DNA of 64,000 nucleotides from Opitutaceae bacterium (lineage in GTDB: Bacteria > Verrucomicrobiota > Verrucomicrobiia > Opitutales > Opitutaceae), in contig JANQSC010000012.1 in the NCBI GenBank assembly GCA_028284235.1, forward strand, positions 1 to 64,000, given 5' to 3'. The position numbers and the translations under genes are program-made. Below the pieces are notes generated by a model. The model saw nothing but the letters and a program-made list of their open reading frames with translations. It made no database searches and had not been told where the DNA came from. Positions 27,148-35,900 of this stretch are shown here, piece after piece. Positions within the stretch are counted from its first letter, which is position 1. Each line of letters opens with the position of its first letter.

Positions 27148-28569
27148 TTAATTGGAGATGACCCAATCCTTCGGGGCTACGAAGGCCTCGGCTCCTGTGC
27201 GGTAGTGGGGGATGCCGGGGATTTTGAGCCGATAGTGTTCTCTGAGTTTCGCGAGGAGGGCAGCCGCTTTCTCCGGCTCCTTCGTTACGAGGTTGGTTTT
27301 CTCAGAGGGGTCGCGTTCGAGATGGAAGAGCTCGATAGACGGCGAGCCATTGGGTTTGTCGAGGTCGGCGTCGGCCGGGAGTCCATTGACGAGCACGAGT
27401 TTCCAAGGATCTTCGGTGAGGGCGAACTTGTTGCTCGGATTGCCTTGGGCAATATAGGAGTACCAAGTCCGTTTTGGGGCGGGAGATTCGCCGCGAAGGA
27501 CCGGCAGGAGGTTGATTCCGTCAAGCGGGTTCGGGTCGAGCTCGGTCGAGCCGGCGATCGCCTTGAGTGTGGGGTAGATATCGATGTAACCCATGAGCTC
27601 GTCGATCGCTCGTCCGCCACCCTCAATCTCGTTTGGCCAACGGATGACTGCAGGCACGCGTATGCCGCCCTCGTAGGTGGAGGATTTGGCGCCGCGATAG
27701 GGTCCGTTGTTGGCGAAGCTGACGCCGCCATTGTCGCTGAGAAACAGGACGACGGTGTCGTCGGCCACTCCCTTTTCGTCGATCGCATCGAGGATTTGCC
27801 CAGTGACTTGGTCGAGCGAGTCGACCATCGCCAGATAGACGCGCTGGCGTTCGTTCGCGATGTGAGCGTACTTGTCGATGTCCTCCTCTTTGGCCTGGAG
27901 AGGGAGGTGGGGCGTGGTGAAGGGGACGTAGCAGAAGAAGGGCTCGTCGGGCGGGCAGTTCTCGATGAAATCGACGGCTGCGTTGCCGATCAGATCCGTC
28001 GCGTATCCAGATTCACGTGACGTTTCCCAGTTCTTGTGCCAGTCGAGCTCCTTTTCGCGTTTGTGGGTGAAGTAGTCGAAGGTACCGTTGTAGCAGCCGG
28101 TGAAATGGGTGAAGCCGCGATTGAGGGGAAGGAGTTCTTTCTTATGATGTCCGAGATGCCATTTGCCGAAGGCGCCGCGCCGCGTGTAACCGGCGGTCGC
28201 GAGCAACTCGGCGAGAGTTTGCTCGGAGGTGGAGAGTCCCCACTTTCGCCATGGGGTGATAACCGATTCCGCCATTCCGTAGCGGATAGGCCAGCGTCCG
28301 GTCATCAAGCCCGCGCGCGTGGGGGAACAGAGCGGAGCGACGTAGAAGCGCTGCAGCTTCACCCCTTCGCTGGCAAGTTGGTCAATGCGTGGAGTGGAGG
28401 CTTCTCCGCCATTGTAGCCGATGTCACCGTAGCCGAGATCGTCCGCCAGGATGAGGACAATGTTGGGCGGGCGGGTGTTGGCTGCGTGAATCGACAGGGC
28501 GAGTCCGACTAACCATAGGGTTGATGCGATTTGTTTTATGGTGTCGAGGTATGATGGCGCGTGGGTCAT
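27148..28569 (-). CDS. Secreted arylsulfatase (CSPTR), arylsulfatase B-like
   Basis: A 473-residue S1 sulfatase. An N-terminal signal sequence (STLWLVGLALSIHAA) is followed by PPNIVLILADDLGYGDIGYN. The active site CSPTR is at about C81, followed by AGLMTGRWPIRYGMAESV. KWHLGHHKKELLPLNRGF, FLSDNGGVSFANNGPYRGAK and YEGGIRVP are all present and canonical. The overall form resembles GalNAc-4-sulfatase (arylsulfatase B)-like members. The GntR regulator gene follows on the same strand. Confidence 0.92.
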   Translation of the reverse strand: MTHAPSYLDTIKQIASTLWLVGLALSIHAANTRPPNIVLILADDLGYGDIGYNGGEASTPRIDQLASEGVKLQRFYVAPLCSPTRAGLMTGRWPIRYGMAESVITPWRKWGLSTSEQTLAELLATAGYTRRGAFGKWHLGHHKKELLPLNRGFTHFTGCYNGTFDYFTHKREKELDWHKNWETSRESGYATDLIGNAAVDFIENCPPDEPFFCYVPFTTPHLPLQAKEEDIDKYAHIANERQRVYLAMVDSLDQVTGQILDAIDEKGVADDTVVLFLSDNGGVSFANNGPYRGAKSSTYEGGIRVPAVIRWPNEIEGGGRAIDELMGYIDIYPTLKAIAGSTELDPNPLDGINLLPVLRGESPAPKRTWYSYIAQGNPSNKFALTEDPWKLVLVNGLPADADLDKPNGSPSIELFHLERDPSEKTNLVTKEPEKAAALLAKLREHYRLKIPGIPHYRTGAEAFVAPKDWVISN

Positions 28570-28682
28570 TGGGGTGTGCCGAATTCAATCCACTGAAGAT
28601 TGAGCTGAGGGTCAATATTTGGTTTGCCATTGCGCGCAAAAACAAGAAATTGGGTCATAGGGTTTTGGGGAGTAATTCAAAT

Positions 28683-28710
28683 GTAGGGGCGTCGCGAGCA
28701 ACGCCCCTAC
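28683..28710. repeat. Family E palindrome, copy 3
   Basis: GTAGGGGCGT ... ACGCCCCTAC with a 10-bp perfect outer stem and a partly paired centre. Nearly the same as 18239-18266. It ends 16 bp before the start of the next sulfatase gene, so it lies in that gene's leader. Confidence 0.7.
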
Positions 28711-28726
28711 GGCGCTCTGGATTCAC

Positions 28727-30442
28727 ATGAAGAAGATTTCGTTTGTAAGCCTTTGTTTGCTGTTGGTCGCGAGTGTTGACGGCGCGCAGAGCAGGCCCAA
28801 TGTGCTGTTCATTGCTCTGGACGATCTTAACGACTGGATCGAGCCTTTGGGCGGCCACCCGCAGGCGAAGACGCCGAATTTGACGCGGCTGGCGGATATG
28901 GGGGTTTTGTTTTCCAACGCCCATTGTCCGGCGCCGGCGTGCAATCCGTCTCGCTCGGCAATTTTTTCGGGGCGTTCGCCGCATATTTCCGGGATGTATT
29001 CCAATCGCCAGAAGATGCGGGAGATCATGCCGGACGCGGAGTTGTTGCCCAAGTACTTCTCCAGACACGGCTACTGGTCGGGTGGATCGGGAAAGATGCT
29101 CCACTACTTTATCGACGCCCGTTCTTGGGACGAGTACTACCCGGACAAGGAGTCGGAGGACCCATTCCCGCCGCACATGCCTTGGGGGGATCGGCCGAAG
29201 TCGCTTCCGCGCGGCGGGCCGTGGCAGTACGTGGAAACGGATTGGCATGCGTTCGACGTTTCGGACGACGCTTTTGGCGGGGACTCCAAGGTTGCGGACT
29301 ATGTGGGGGCGAAGTTGATGGAGGAACACGACCAACCGTTTTTTCTCGCCTGCGGAATCTACCGGCCGCACGAGCCGTGGTTTGTCCCCAAAAAGTACTT
29401 CGACCTTTTCCCGTTGGAAGACGTGCAATTGCCGCCTGGATACAAGTCGGACGACTTGGACGATCTTCCGGAGATGGGAAAGACGACGGGTCCCAATCGC
29501 TACTTCGACCACATTCGCGAGCAGGGGCAATGGCGGCATGGGATTCAAGCCTACTTGGCGTCGATCGCCTATGCCGACGCCATGCTGGGTCGCGTATTGG
29601 ACGCGTTGGATAGGAGTCCCCATAAAGACAATACAATCGTAGTGATGTGGAGCGACCACGGCTGGCATTTGGGGGAGAAGCAGCACTGGCAGAAATTCAC
29701 CATGTGGCGAGCGGTCACGCGGATCCCGTTCATCGTCGTCGTTCCGCCGGGTGTTCCGGGGCTGCCGGAGGGGACGCGGGCGGGCAGCGTACGCGCTCAG
29801 CCGGTGAATTTGCTCAGCCTTTTCCCTACGCTGACGGAGCTCTGCGGCTTGCCGGCGAAGGCGGACAACGATGGCCCGAGTTTGGTGCCGCTGTTGAAGA
29901 ACCCTTCAGCTTCTTGGCCGCACGTTTCGGTGACTTACGGAGGCAAACCGGGGACGATTGGGTTGAGTGACTTGGGCTGGCGGTACATCCGCTACAGCAA
30001 TGGGGACGAGGAGCTGTATAATGTGGATACCGATCCGTTCGAGTGGACAAACCTGGCGCCTAAAGCGGCGTATCGGGCGAAGTTGGAGGAGTTGCGAGCG
30101 AAAGCGCCGACGGAGTTTGAACCCTATATTCCCGCAAGCGCGGGCTCGTTGACAGCGCTTCCCTGGAGCGCGTTGAGCGACGGGGTTGAGGCGCCGCCGT
30201 CGAAACCGGACGGGAATTCGTTCGACGTGTTTTTCTTCAGCGAGCGCGGCTCGGACACGCTGTTGTTTCGGGTGAGAGAAACTGGGGATCTGGAGCCGTT
30301 CGGAAAAATTGCCGCCGGAGCGCAGTCGCGGCAGTCGACGCGGCCCGGCGAAGTGTGGCAAATTTCGGATACGAACGAAAGGCCGCTGGGCTATTTCGTC
30401 GTCGACGATCGCTCCGCCCGGGCGATGATTCCGGGGGAGTAA
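28727..30442 (+). CDS. Iduronate-2-sulfatase-like sulfatase with C-terminal VHL-like domain
   Basis: A 571-residue secreted S1 sulfatase. A signal peptide (SLCLLLVASVDGAQ) is followed by RPNVLFIALDDLNDW, typical of iduronate-2-sulfatases. The active site CNPSR is at about C72, with SAIFSGRSPHISGMY. VVMWSDHGWHLGEKQHWQKF carries the later metal and substrate residues. After the sulfatase fold (about 475 residues), a 90-residue beta-rich tail has the form of a von Hippel-Lindau beta domain (FGKIAAGAQSRQSTRPGEVW, then ERPLGYFVVDD). It probably acts on 2-O-sulfated uronic acid in a marine glycan. Confidence 0.88.
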   Translation: MKKISFVSLCLLLVASVDGAQSRPNVLFIALDDLNDWIEPLGGHPQAKTPNLTRLADMGVLFSNAHCPAPACNPSRSAIFSGRSPHISGMYSNRQKMREIMPDAELLPKYFSRHGYWSGGSGKMLHYFIDARSWDEYYPDKESEDPFPPHMPWGDRPKSLPRGGPWQYVETDWHAFDVSDDAFGGDSKVADYVGAKLMEEHDQPFFLACGIYRPHEPWFVPKKYFDLFPLEDVQLPPGYKSDDLDDLPEMGKTTGPNRYFDHIREQGQWRHGIQAYLASIAYADAMLGRVLDALDRSPHKDNTIVVMWSDHGWHLGEKQHWQKFTMWRAVTRIPFIVVVPPGVPGLPEGTRAGSVRAQPVNLLSLFPTLTELCGLPAKADNDGPSLVPLLKNPSASWPHVSVTYGGKPGTIGLSDLGWRYIRYSNGDEELYNVDTDPFEWTNLAPKAAYRAKLEELRAKAPTEFEPYIPASAGSLTALPWSALSDGVEAPPSKPDGNSFDVFFFSERGSDTLLFRVRETGDLEPFGKIAAGAQSRQSTRPGEVWQISDTNERPLGYFVVDDRSARAMIPGE

Positions 30443-30507
30443 ATTCTGGGATCATCTACAAGATCCCTATTGGTAAGAGACCCGATGTCTCGATCGTTAG
30501 AGAGAGA

Positions 30508-30628
30508 TGCCCATTCCCGGCGGAGCCGGGACTAGCGAACGGTAGTTAGCGGTGTTGCAACATCGGCTTGCAGCCTGGCGCATCGTCGATGCGATGGGTT
30601 TTCGCGTCGCGAAAAGTGGGTTTTCTCG
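30508..30628. repeat. Family C multi-hairpin repeats, inverted pair
   Basis: Reverse copy 30508-30556 (CCCAT, hairpin TCCCGG/CCGGGA, CTAG) and forward copy about 30559-30628 (AACATC, hairpin GGC/GCC, hairpin CGCATCG/CGATGCG, ATGGG, hairpin TTTTCGC/GCGAAAA). The last hairpin is the same as in the copy at 25963. Confidence 0.7.
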
Positions 30629-30645
30629 ATTTTATTGAAATTTCC

Positions 30646-30677
30646 TTAACGGAAAATTCAGTCTAGTTTGTTATCGG
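30646..30677 (+). promoter_or_regulatory. Putative ECF promoter of receptor module 2 (sigma gene)
   Basis: TTAACGGAAAATTC, 10 unconserved bases, then GTTATCGG. The same 14-mer with the same spacing to GTTAACGT occurs at 32855-32886 before receptor 2. The elements end 39 bp before the sigma start codon, consistent with -35 and -10 boxes and autoregulation. Confidence 0.55.
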
Positions 30678-30716
30678 TTGTGAAGGGGCTTGTTTCCAGG
30701 CCTCTTCCGTAATCGT

Positions 30717-31259
30717 ATGCCCCGAAGAGAAACAGAGCAATCCCGATGGTTTGTGGACGCCGTATTGCCTCATGAACCGGGGCTGCGTCGTTGGATTGGC
30801 TCTCGTTTTCCTGCGATCCGGGATGTGGACGACCTAATTCAGGAGACGTTTTCGCGGATTCTCAAAAACCATGAGTCGGGCCCGATTCCAAATCCGCAGG
30901 CCTTTCTGTTTGTGGTGTCTCGCAATTTGGCGATCAACAAGCTGCAGCGGATGGGTTTGGAGTGGGCTCCCGAGACTGAGAAATTGGACCCAATGGTTTT
31001 GACCGATGAAATGGCGGGTCCGTTCGAGTCGGCGGCTTTGCAAGAGGAAATCGATCAACTGGTTGCGGCTATTCAGTCGCTTCCGGACCGTTGTCGCCAA
31101 GTAATGACTTTGAAGAAGATATATGGGCTCACGCAAAAGGAAGTGGCGGCGAAGCTGGGGGTATCGGAGCACACTGTGGAGGCTCAGATCGGGATTGGTA
31201 TGCGCAAGTGCACGGCTTTCTTTCGCCAACGGGGTTATAAGACAAGGGATTCGAAATGA
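30717..31259 (+). CDS. ECF-type RNA polymerase sigma factor (receptor module 2)
   Basis: A 180-residue ECF sigma factor. Region 2 shows VDDLIQETFSRILKNHE and AFLFVVSRNLAINKLQRMG. Region 4 shows SLPDRCRQVMTLKKIYGL and KLGVSEHTVEAQIGIGMRK. It is similar in form to the sigma factor at 8253. The annotated start is ATG 30717; an upstream TTG would add nine residues. The FecR-like gene overlaps its stop codon by ATGA. It probably drives receptor 2 via the shared motif described at 30646. Confidence 0.92.
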   Translation: MPRRETEQSRWFVDAVLPHEPGLRRWIGSRFPAIRDVDDLIQETFSRILKNHESGPIPNPQAFLFVVSRNLAINKLQRMGLEWAPETEKLDPMVLTDEMAGPFESAALQEEIDQLVAAIQSLPDRCRQVMTLKKIYGLTQKEVAAKLGVSEHTVEAQIGIGMRKCTAFFRQRGYKTRDSK

Positions 31260-32314
31260 AGAGCATTCCGTCAGATTTTGATGAAAACGCGCCGATTGAA
31301 ATCGCCGCCTCCGAATGGCTGGCTCGCCTGGATCGCGGGCTTACGCCTGAGGAGCAGGATCGGTATTCCGATTGGCTGGCTGAAGATCCGGAGCATGGGA
31401 AAGCGATCGGACGGTATTTGAATGGCTGGGACGACTTCGACCGGTTGGCTGGCATCCATTTAAAACGTCACGCCCGAATCGACGCGGACCTGTTGATTCC
31501 CGAGAATCTGCCGCCGCCGAAACGCGGCAAGAAACCGTTCCGGAATTTCCTGTTGTATTCGTTGTTGCCTGTGGCGGCGTCGATAGCGCTCGTTTTCTAT
31601 TTCATAGAGTCTGGGCCCGACGAGTCGTCCGGGCTGAATCTCCAACCTGCGGTGGAGCTGCTAGCACGGATTGAACAGAGAGTGTTGGAGGATGGTTCGG
31701 TGATTGAAATTAACCGTGGTTCCGTTGTGCGCGCGTCGTATAGCGAAAACGAGCGACGCGTTTATCTGGAAAAAGGGGAGGCCAATTTCGATGTATCCAA
31801 AGATCCAAGTCGGCCCTTCATTGTCAATGTTGCGGGTGTCGATGTTCAGGCCGTGGGCACGGTGTTTAGCGTGAAACTCTCGGAGAGCGAATTAGATGTT
31901 ATTGTGACCGAAGGGGTCGTTAGAGTGAAGCCGAGCGCTTCGAAACTCCTCCCGGATTCGCCGATCGCTGACGCGTATTTGGAAATCGGCCAGCGAGCGA
32001 GAGTGGATCTGCGGGCCGAAATACCGGTGGTCGAAGTGACGTCTATAGACAGTCTTGAAATCGACAGAGCTCATCTCTGGAAACCTCGTCTGCTGGACTA
32101 CGACGAAATCGAGCTGGGGGAACTGGTTGAGGAGTTCAATCGGAGCAATCCGATTCAGATTGCTCTTGGCGATGCGTCGCTTAGCGAGATCAGTTTGAGT
32201 AGCGTTTTCTGGTCGGACAATGTCGAGGGCTTTGTTCGTCTCATGGAGTCCAATTTCGGAATGGAGGCGGAGTGGCGGGGGAGTCGCGAGATTCTCCTTC
32301 GAAAGGCGGACTGA
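31256..32314 (+). CDS. FecR-family anti-sigma factor (receptor module 2)
   Basis: A 352-residue inner-membrane protein. The N-terminal domain has ASEWLARLDRGLTPEEQDRY. One membrane segment lies at about 97-117 (FLLYSLLPVAASIALVFYFI). The periplasmic FecR domain contains VLEDGSVIEINRGSVVRASY and RPFIVNVAGVDVQAVGTVFS. The C-terminal part ending in ILLRKAD is STN-like. Coupled to the sigma factor by a 4-base overlap; a separate STN lipoprotein and receptor 2 follow. Confidence 0.9.
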   Translation: MKSIPSDFDENAPIEIAASEWLARLDRGLTPEEQDRYSDWLAEDPEHGKAIGRYLNGWDDFDRLAGIHLKRHARIDADLLIPENLPPPKRGKKPFRNFLLYSLLPVAASIALVFYFIESGPDESSGLNLQPAVELLARIEQRVLEDGSVIEINRGSVVRASYSENERRVYLEKGEANFDVSKDPSRPFIVNVAGVDVQAVGTVFSVKLSESELDVIVTEGVVRVKPSASKLLPDSPIADAYLEIGQRARVDLRAEIPVVEVTSIDSLEIDRAHLWKPRLLDYDEIELGELVEEFNRSNPIQIALGDASLSEISLSSVFWSDNVEGFVRLMESNFGMEAEWRGSREILLRKAD

Positions 32315-32441
32315 TGGGGCGCGTGGGTAGGAGTCGATCGCCGAGCGGACGGTGGATCGGCGCGTATTGCAGCTTTTCGGTGATTGTTTGTCGTCCGGAT
32401 TCCCGCCAACACAGTCGATGAGTTTGGCTAGCGTCGTAGGC

Positions 32442-32765
32442 ATGCGCGCGAATCTTCGAACCGCCGCGTTTCGGCTTGTGTTTGTAGGGCTCTGTACGCT
32501 CCTTCTGGCGGGCTGCGGCGTAAAAGAGGAGCGTTCTTTGAACATTCCCCAAGGGAGCGCGACGCTCACATTGAGGGAGTTCGCCCGGCAGGCGGATGTG
32601 GAAATTCTATTCGATCTTCAAATTGTACGCGGGGTTGAGACGAATGCGGTCAATGGGAAATACGAGCCGGGATCTGCTCTGCGAATGATGCTGGAGGATA
32701 CGCGTTTGGGGGTAGACTTTGAAAAAGAATCTGGGGCGTATGCGGTTTATCGAAAGGAGTTTTAG
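32442..32765 (+). CDS. Stand-alone STN-domain lipoprotein
   Basis: A 107-residue small protein with a lipoprotein signal peptide ending in the lipobox LLAGC, then a single STN domain (LREFARQADVEILFDLQIV, VNGKYEPGSALRMMLEDTRL, GAYAVYRKEF). STN domains normally form the N-terminal signalling part of receptors or secretins; here one is encoded separately, between the anti-sigma gene and a receptor that has its own similar STN domain. Two in-frame starts exist: ATG 32442 gives a typical signal length, ATG 32418 adds eight residues. It could modulate the receptor-FecR contact; that role is inference. Confidence 0.75.
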   Translation: MRANLRTAAFRLVFVGLCTLLLAGCGVKEERSLNIPQGSATLTLREFARQADVEILFDLQIVRGVETNAVNGKYEPGSALRMMLEDTRLGVDFEKESGAYAVYRKEF

Positions 32766-32854
32766 TTAACTGGAACGTGTATCCAAAATTTTGTATCGGT
32801 AACGGTTCCATGGATTTTATATTTAAAGAAAATGCATTTTATTTTAGTTTTTGA

Positions 32855-32886
32855 TTAACGGAAAATTCGGCGCCGATGGTTAACGT
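32855..32886 (+). promoter_or_regulatory. Putative ECF promoter of TonB receptor 2
   Basis: TTAACGGAAAATTC, 10 bases, then GTTAACGT, ending 55 bp before the receptor start. It is the partner of the motif at 30646-30677. Confidence 0.55.
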
Positions 32887-32941
32887 ATTAGATGACCCTA
32901 ATACCTCTAACCTTCGACGCCGATTCGAGACTTCCCAATAA

Positions 32942-35900
32942 ATGGGCGAATCAATATTCACATTTCGGCGACGAATTATTGCTGCGGCGTTGTTGTTCCT
33001 GATGACGCCTGCAAACCTATTCGCTGTAGGCCCCCGTTCCTTCGATATCGGAGCGGGTAACGCCCGATCGACACTCAGGGAATTCGCCCGACAGGCGAAG
33101 GTGAGCGTCGTGCTGGATCGTGATAAAGTCAAAGGTGTTCAAACAAATGAGGTATCCGGGTTGTTAGTACCTAAGCATGCGCTGGAGCGCATGCTGGAAG
33201 GCACGCCCTTGGTTTTCAATGAAGATTTGGAAACTGGGGCGTTCGCCGTCACGCGGTCGAAAGAACCGATTGCGGAACTAACCACGCCAGGAGCTGGGCC
33301 GCAAGGCCCGGATTCTGAGCGCAACCCCGAAAACACTACACTCATGAACGAAAAGAAAAACACCATAGCCAGCCTTATCAAGGGGCTGCTCGCGCTCGCT
33401 GTTACGGGCGCCCCAAACCTGTCGGCCCAGGACGATACCGAAGAAGTGTTCGAATTGAGTCCGTTTCAAGTGGACGGCTCGAACGATACTGGCTACGTCG
33501 CTACCTCCACTCTTGCCGGAACGCGTATACGGACCGACCTCAAAGACTTGGGCGCCGCTATCAGCGTATATACTTCCGAGTTTTTAGAGGATACTGGAGC
33601 TACGGATGCGAGTACCTTGTTGTCGTATACTTCGAATACGGAAGTAGGCGGCCACCAAGGCAATTTCTCGGGAGCCGAGGACTCTGCTAATGGCCGATTC
33701 TTCCAAAGGGACGAACGAACCAATCCGCAGTCGAATCAACGGATCAGAGGCATGGGTCGGGCGGATTTGACGCGTGGCTATTTCCTCACTGATATCCCGT
33801 TTGACAGCTACAATACCGATCGCGTGACGGTCAGTCGCGGTCCGAACTCCTTGTTGTTCGGTATTGGCAATCCAGGCGGCGTTGTAAATAACGCGACTAA
33901 GCAGGCAGTCCATAGCAGGAACTTTGGAGAGGTGTCTGCGAAGATCGACAATTACGGTACGCATCGGGTTACTTTGGACTACAACCGCGTGCTTGTAGAA
34001 GATCGCGTGGCGCTGCGCTTGGCGGTGCTGAATCAAAACCAGAAGTACAAGCAGGATCCGACTTTCGAAAAGCAGACCCGATACTTTGGCGATCTGGATA
34101 TTGTACTGTCCAAGAATGAGAATAGCAATTTTTTGGATACAACAAGGTTGAGTATCAACGGAGAGGTCGGCGACATGGAATCCTTGCCGGTTGAGGTCGT
34201 GCCTCCTTCCATGGCCTTTCATGGGTGGTTTGAGCCGATTCCCGCAGACATTGGGCAGTACTCGGGAAGCAATCCTCCCGACAGAGTCGTATCGCCAAGC
34301 GAAGGAGGAGCCTGGGAATTCCAGACGACCTACAATCCGTTCCAGTATAATTCGGAGGGCGACATCAATACGAACACGCATCCCAGCCACTTCAGACTGA
34401 TAAACCAAGTCTATAACCGGTGGGATTCTACACGACGCGAAGTAGGGTCTGGGGACGGTTTGGGGGGCTACCAAGGTATACTGTTGTGGAATAGCTCAGA
34501 CACCTATGAAAGCGCGGGATTGGCGGGTACTCCCGGCGTACTTGCGGCAGGGATCACAGATCCAACTACCCCAATAGGCGGACGTACAGTTGAGTACCAC
34601 ACAAACAGCCCGTATGCTGAAGGCTACGCAGCCGGATTTGCAGTTCCTACGCTGCAGAACACCGATATTTTCGACTATCGGAACCATATATATTCCGGGG
34701 ATATCGATCGTGTGTATCGAGACTTCGACGTCTTCAACATTGCTTTCGAGCAGAACTTGTTCAATAACAAAGCGGGAATAGAAGTCGCCTACGACCGTCA
34801 GAACTATGACACCTTCCAGGACTTCTACTTTACCGGGGGAGGCGGAACGAGCACTACGGGTCCTTACGATATTTACGTCACGATCGCCGAGTATCTGCCA
34901 AACGGTCAACCTCACCCAAATCTCGGGCGCGCCTACACCCGCGTATCGACGCCTAAGGTACGATATTCTACAAACGAACGGGAAACGTTTCGGTTCACTG
35001 CGTTTGGCGAGGTCGATTTTACTGAGAGAGACGGATTTTTGAAAAACCTGGGCACGCATCGTTTTACTGGCCTCTATAACGACTACACTCGGGTAGGGAC
35101 TTCCCGCGAAGACAAAGACCAGTTGGTAAGTGACGATTTCGATATTGGCGCCGCTGTGCAAGGCGCCACGATCAACCACTTCAGGCGTGGAACCTACGGA
35201 CGGGTTTACGTGAGTGATGATCTCCGAGGTTTGACCTCGATTGACGACATTCGCTTGAATCAAATCAACATCCCTCGTCCACAGCCAGGAGATACGTACG
35301 AAGTACTGTATGCAGACCAAAGCTCAGCCGACGCCGAGCGGGCCCTACGCACCGGAACCGTTGGTATTGAGAGAATCATAGACTTCACAAGTATAGGTTC
35401 TAACGAAATACAAGCTAAGGCGCTTTCTTGGCAGAGCTATCTCTTTGATAAGCATATTGTCGGTCTCTACGGGATTCGCGAAGATGACACTAAGAGCTTC
35501 GGCAGAGCCGACGATGACGAGGTTGGCTTCGAGCGTAGATTCGAAGATGGGCGCTGGAATCCGGCTTACACCCGTTTGTCTGAGACGCCAAGCTTGGAAG
35601 AATCGGGTGAAACGGTAACGTGGAGCGTGGTTGGGAGATATCCTGAGCGATGGTTAGGCGAATTGCCCGGTGGAATGGATCTTCAAGTTCAGTATGCAGC
35701 GTCTGAAAACTTCAACCCGATCGGATTGCGTAGCAACGCTCTTGGCGAAGCTGTGGGTCAGCCAACTGGAACGACTAGCGAGTACGGTTTCTTGGCGTCT
35801 TTTGCGCACAGCAAGTACTCCATTCGTGTCAATTGGTTCGAGACCTCTCTTGAGAACATTGGCGCAGGGGTGAACGTCAACGTTGCGTCTACGGCTTACG

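Noticed and set aside
27103..28020. 305-codon plus-strand ORF opposite the arylsulfatase
   Set aside because: Antisense shadow; the minus strand carries all conserved sulfatase motifs.
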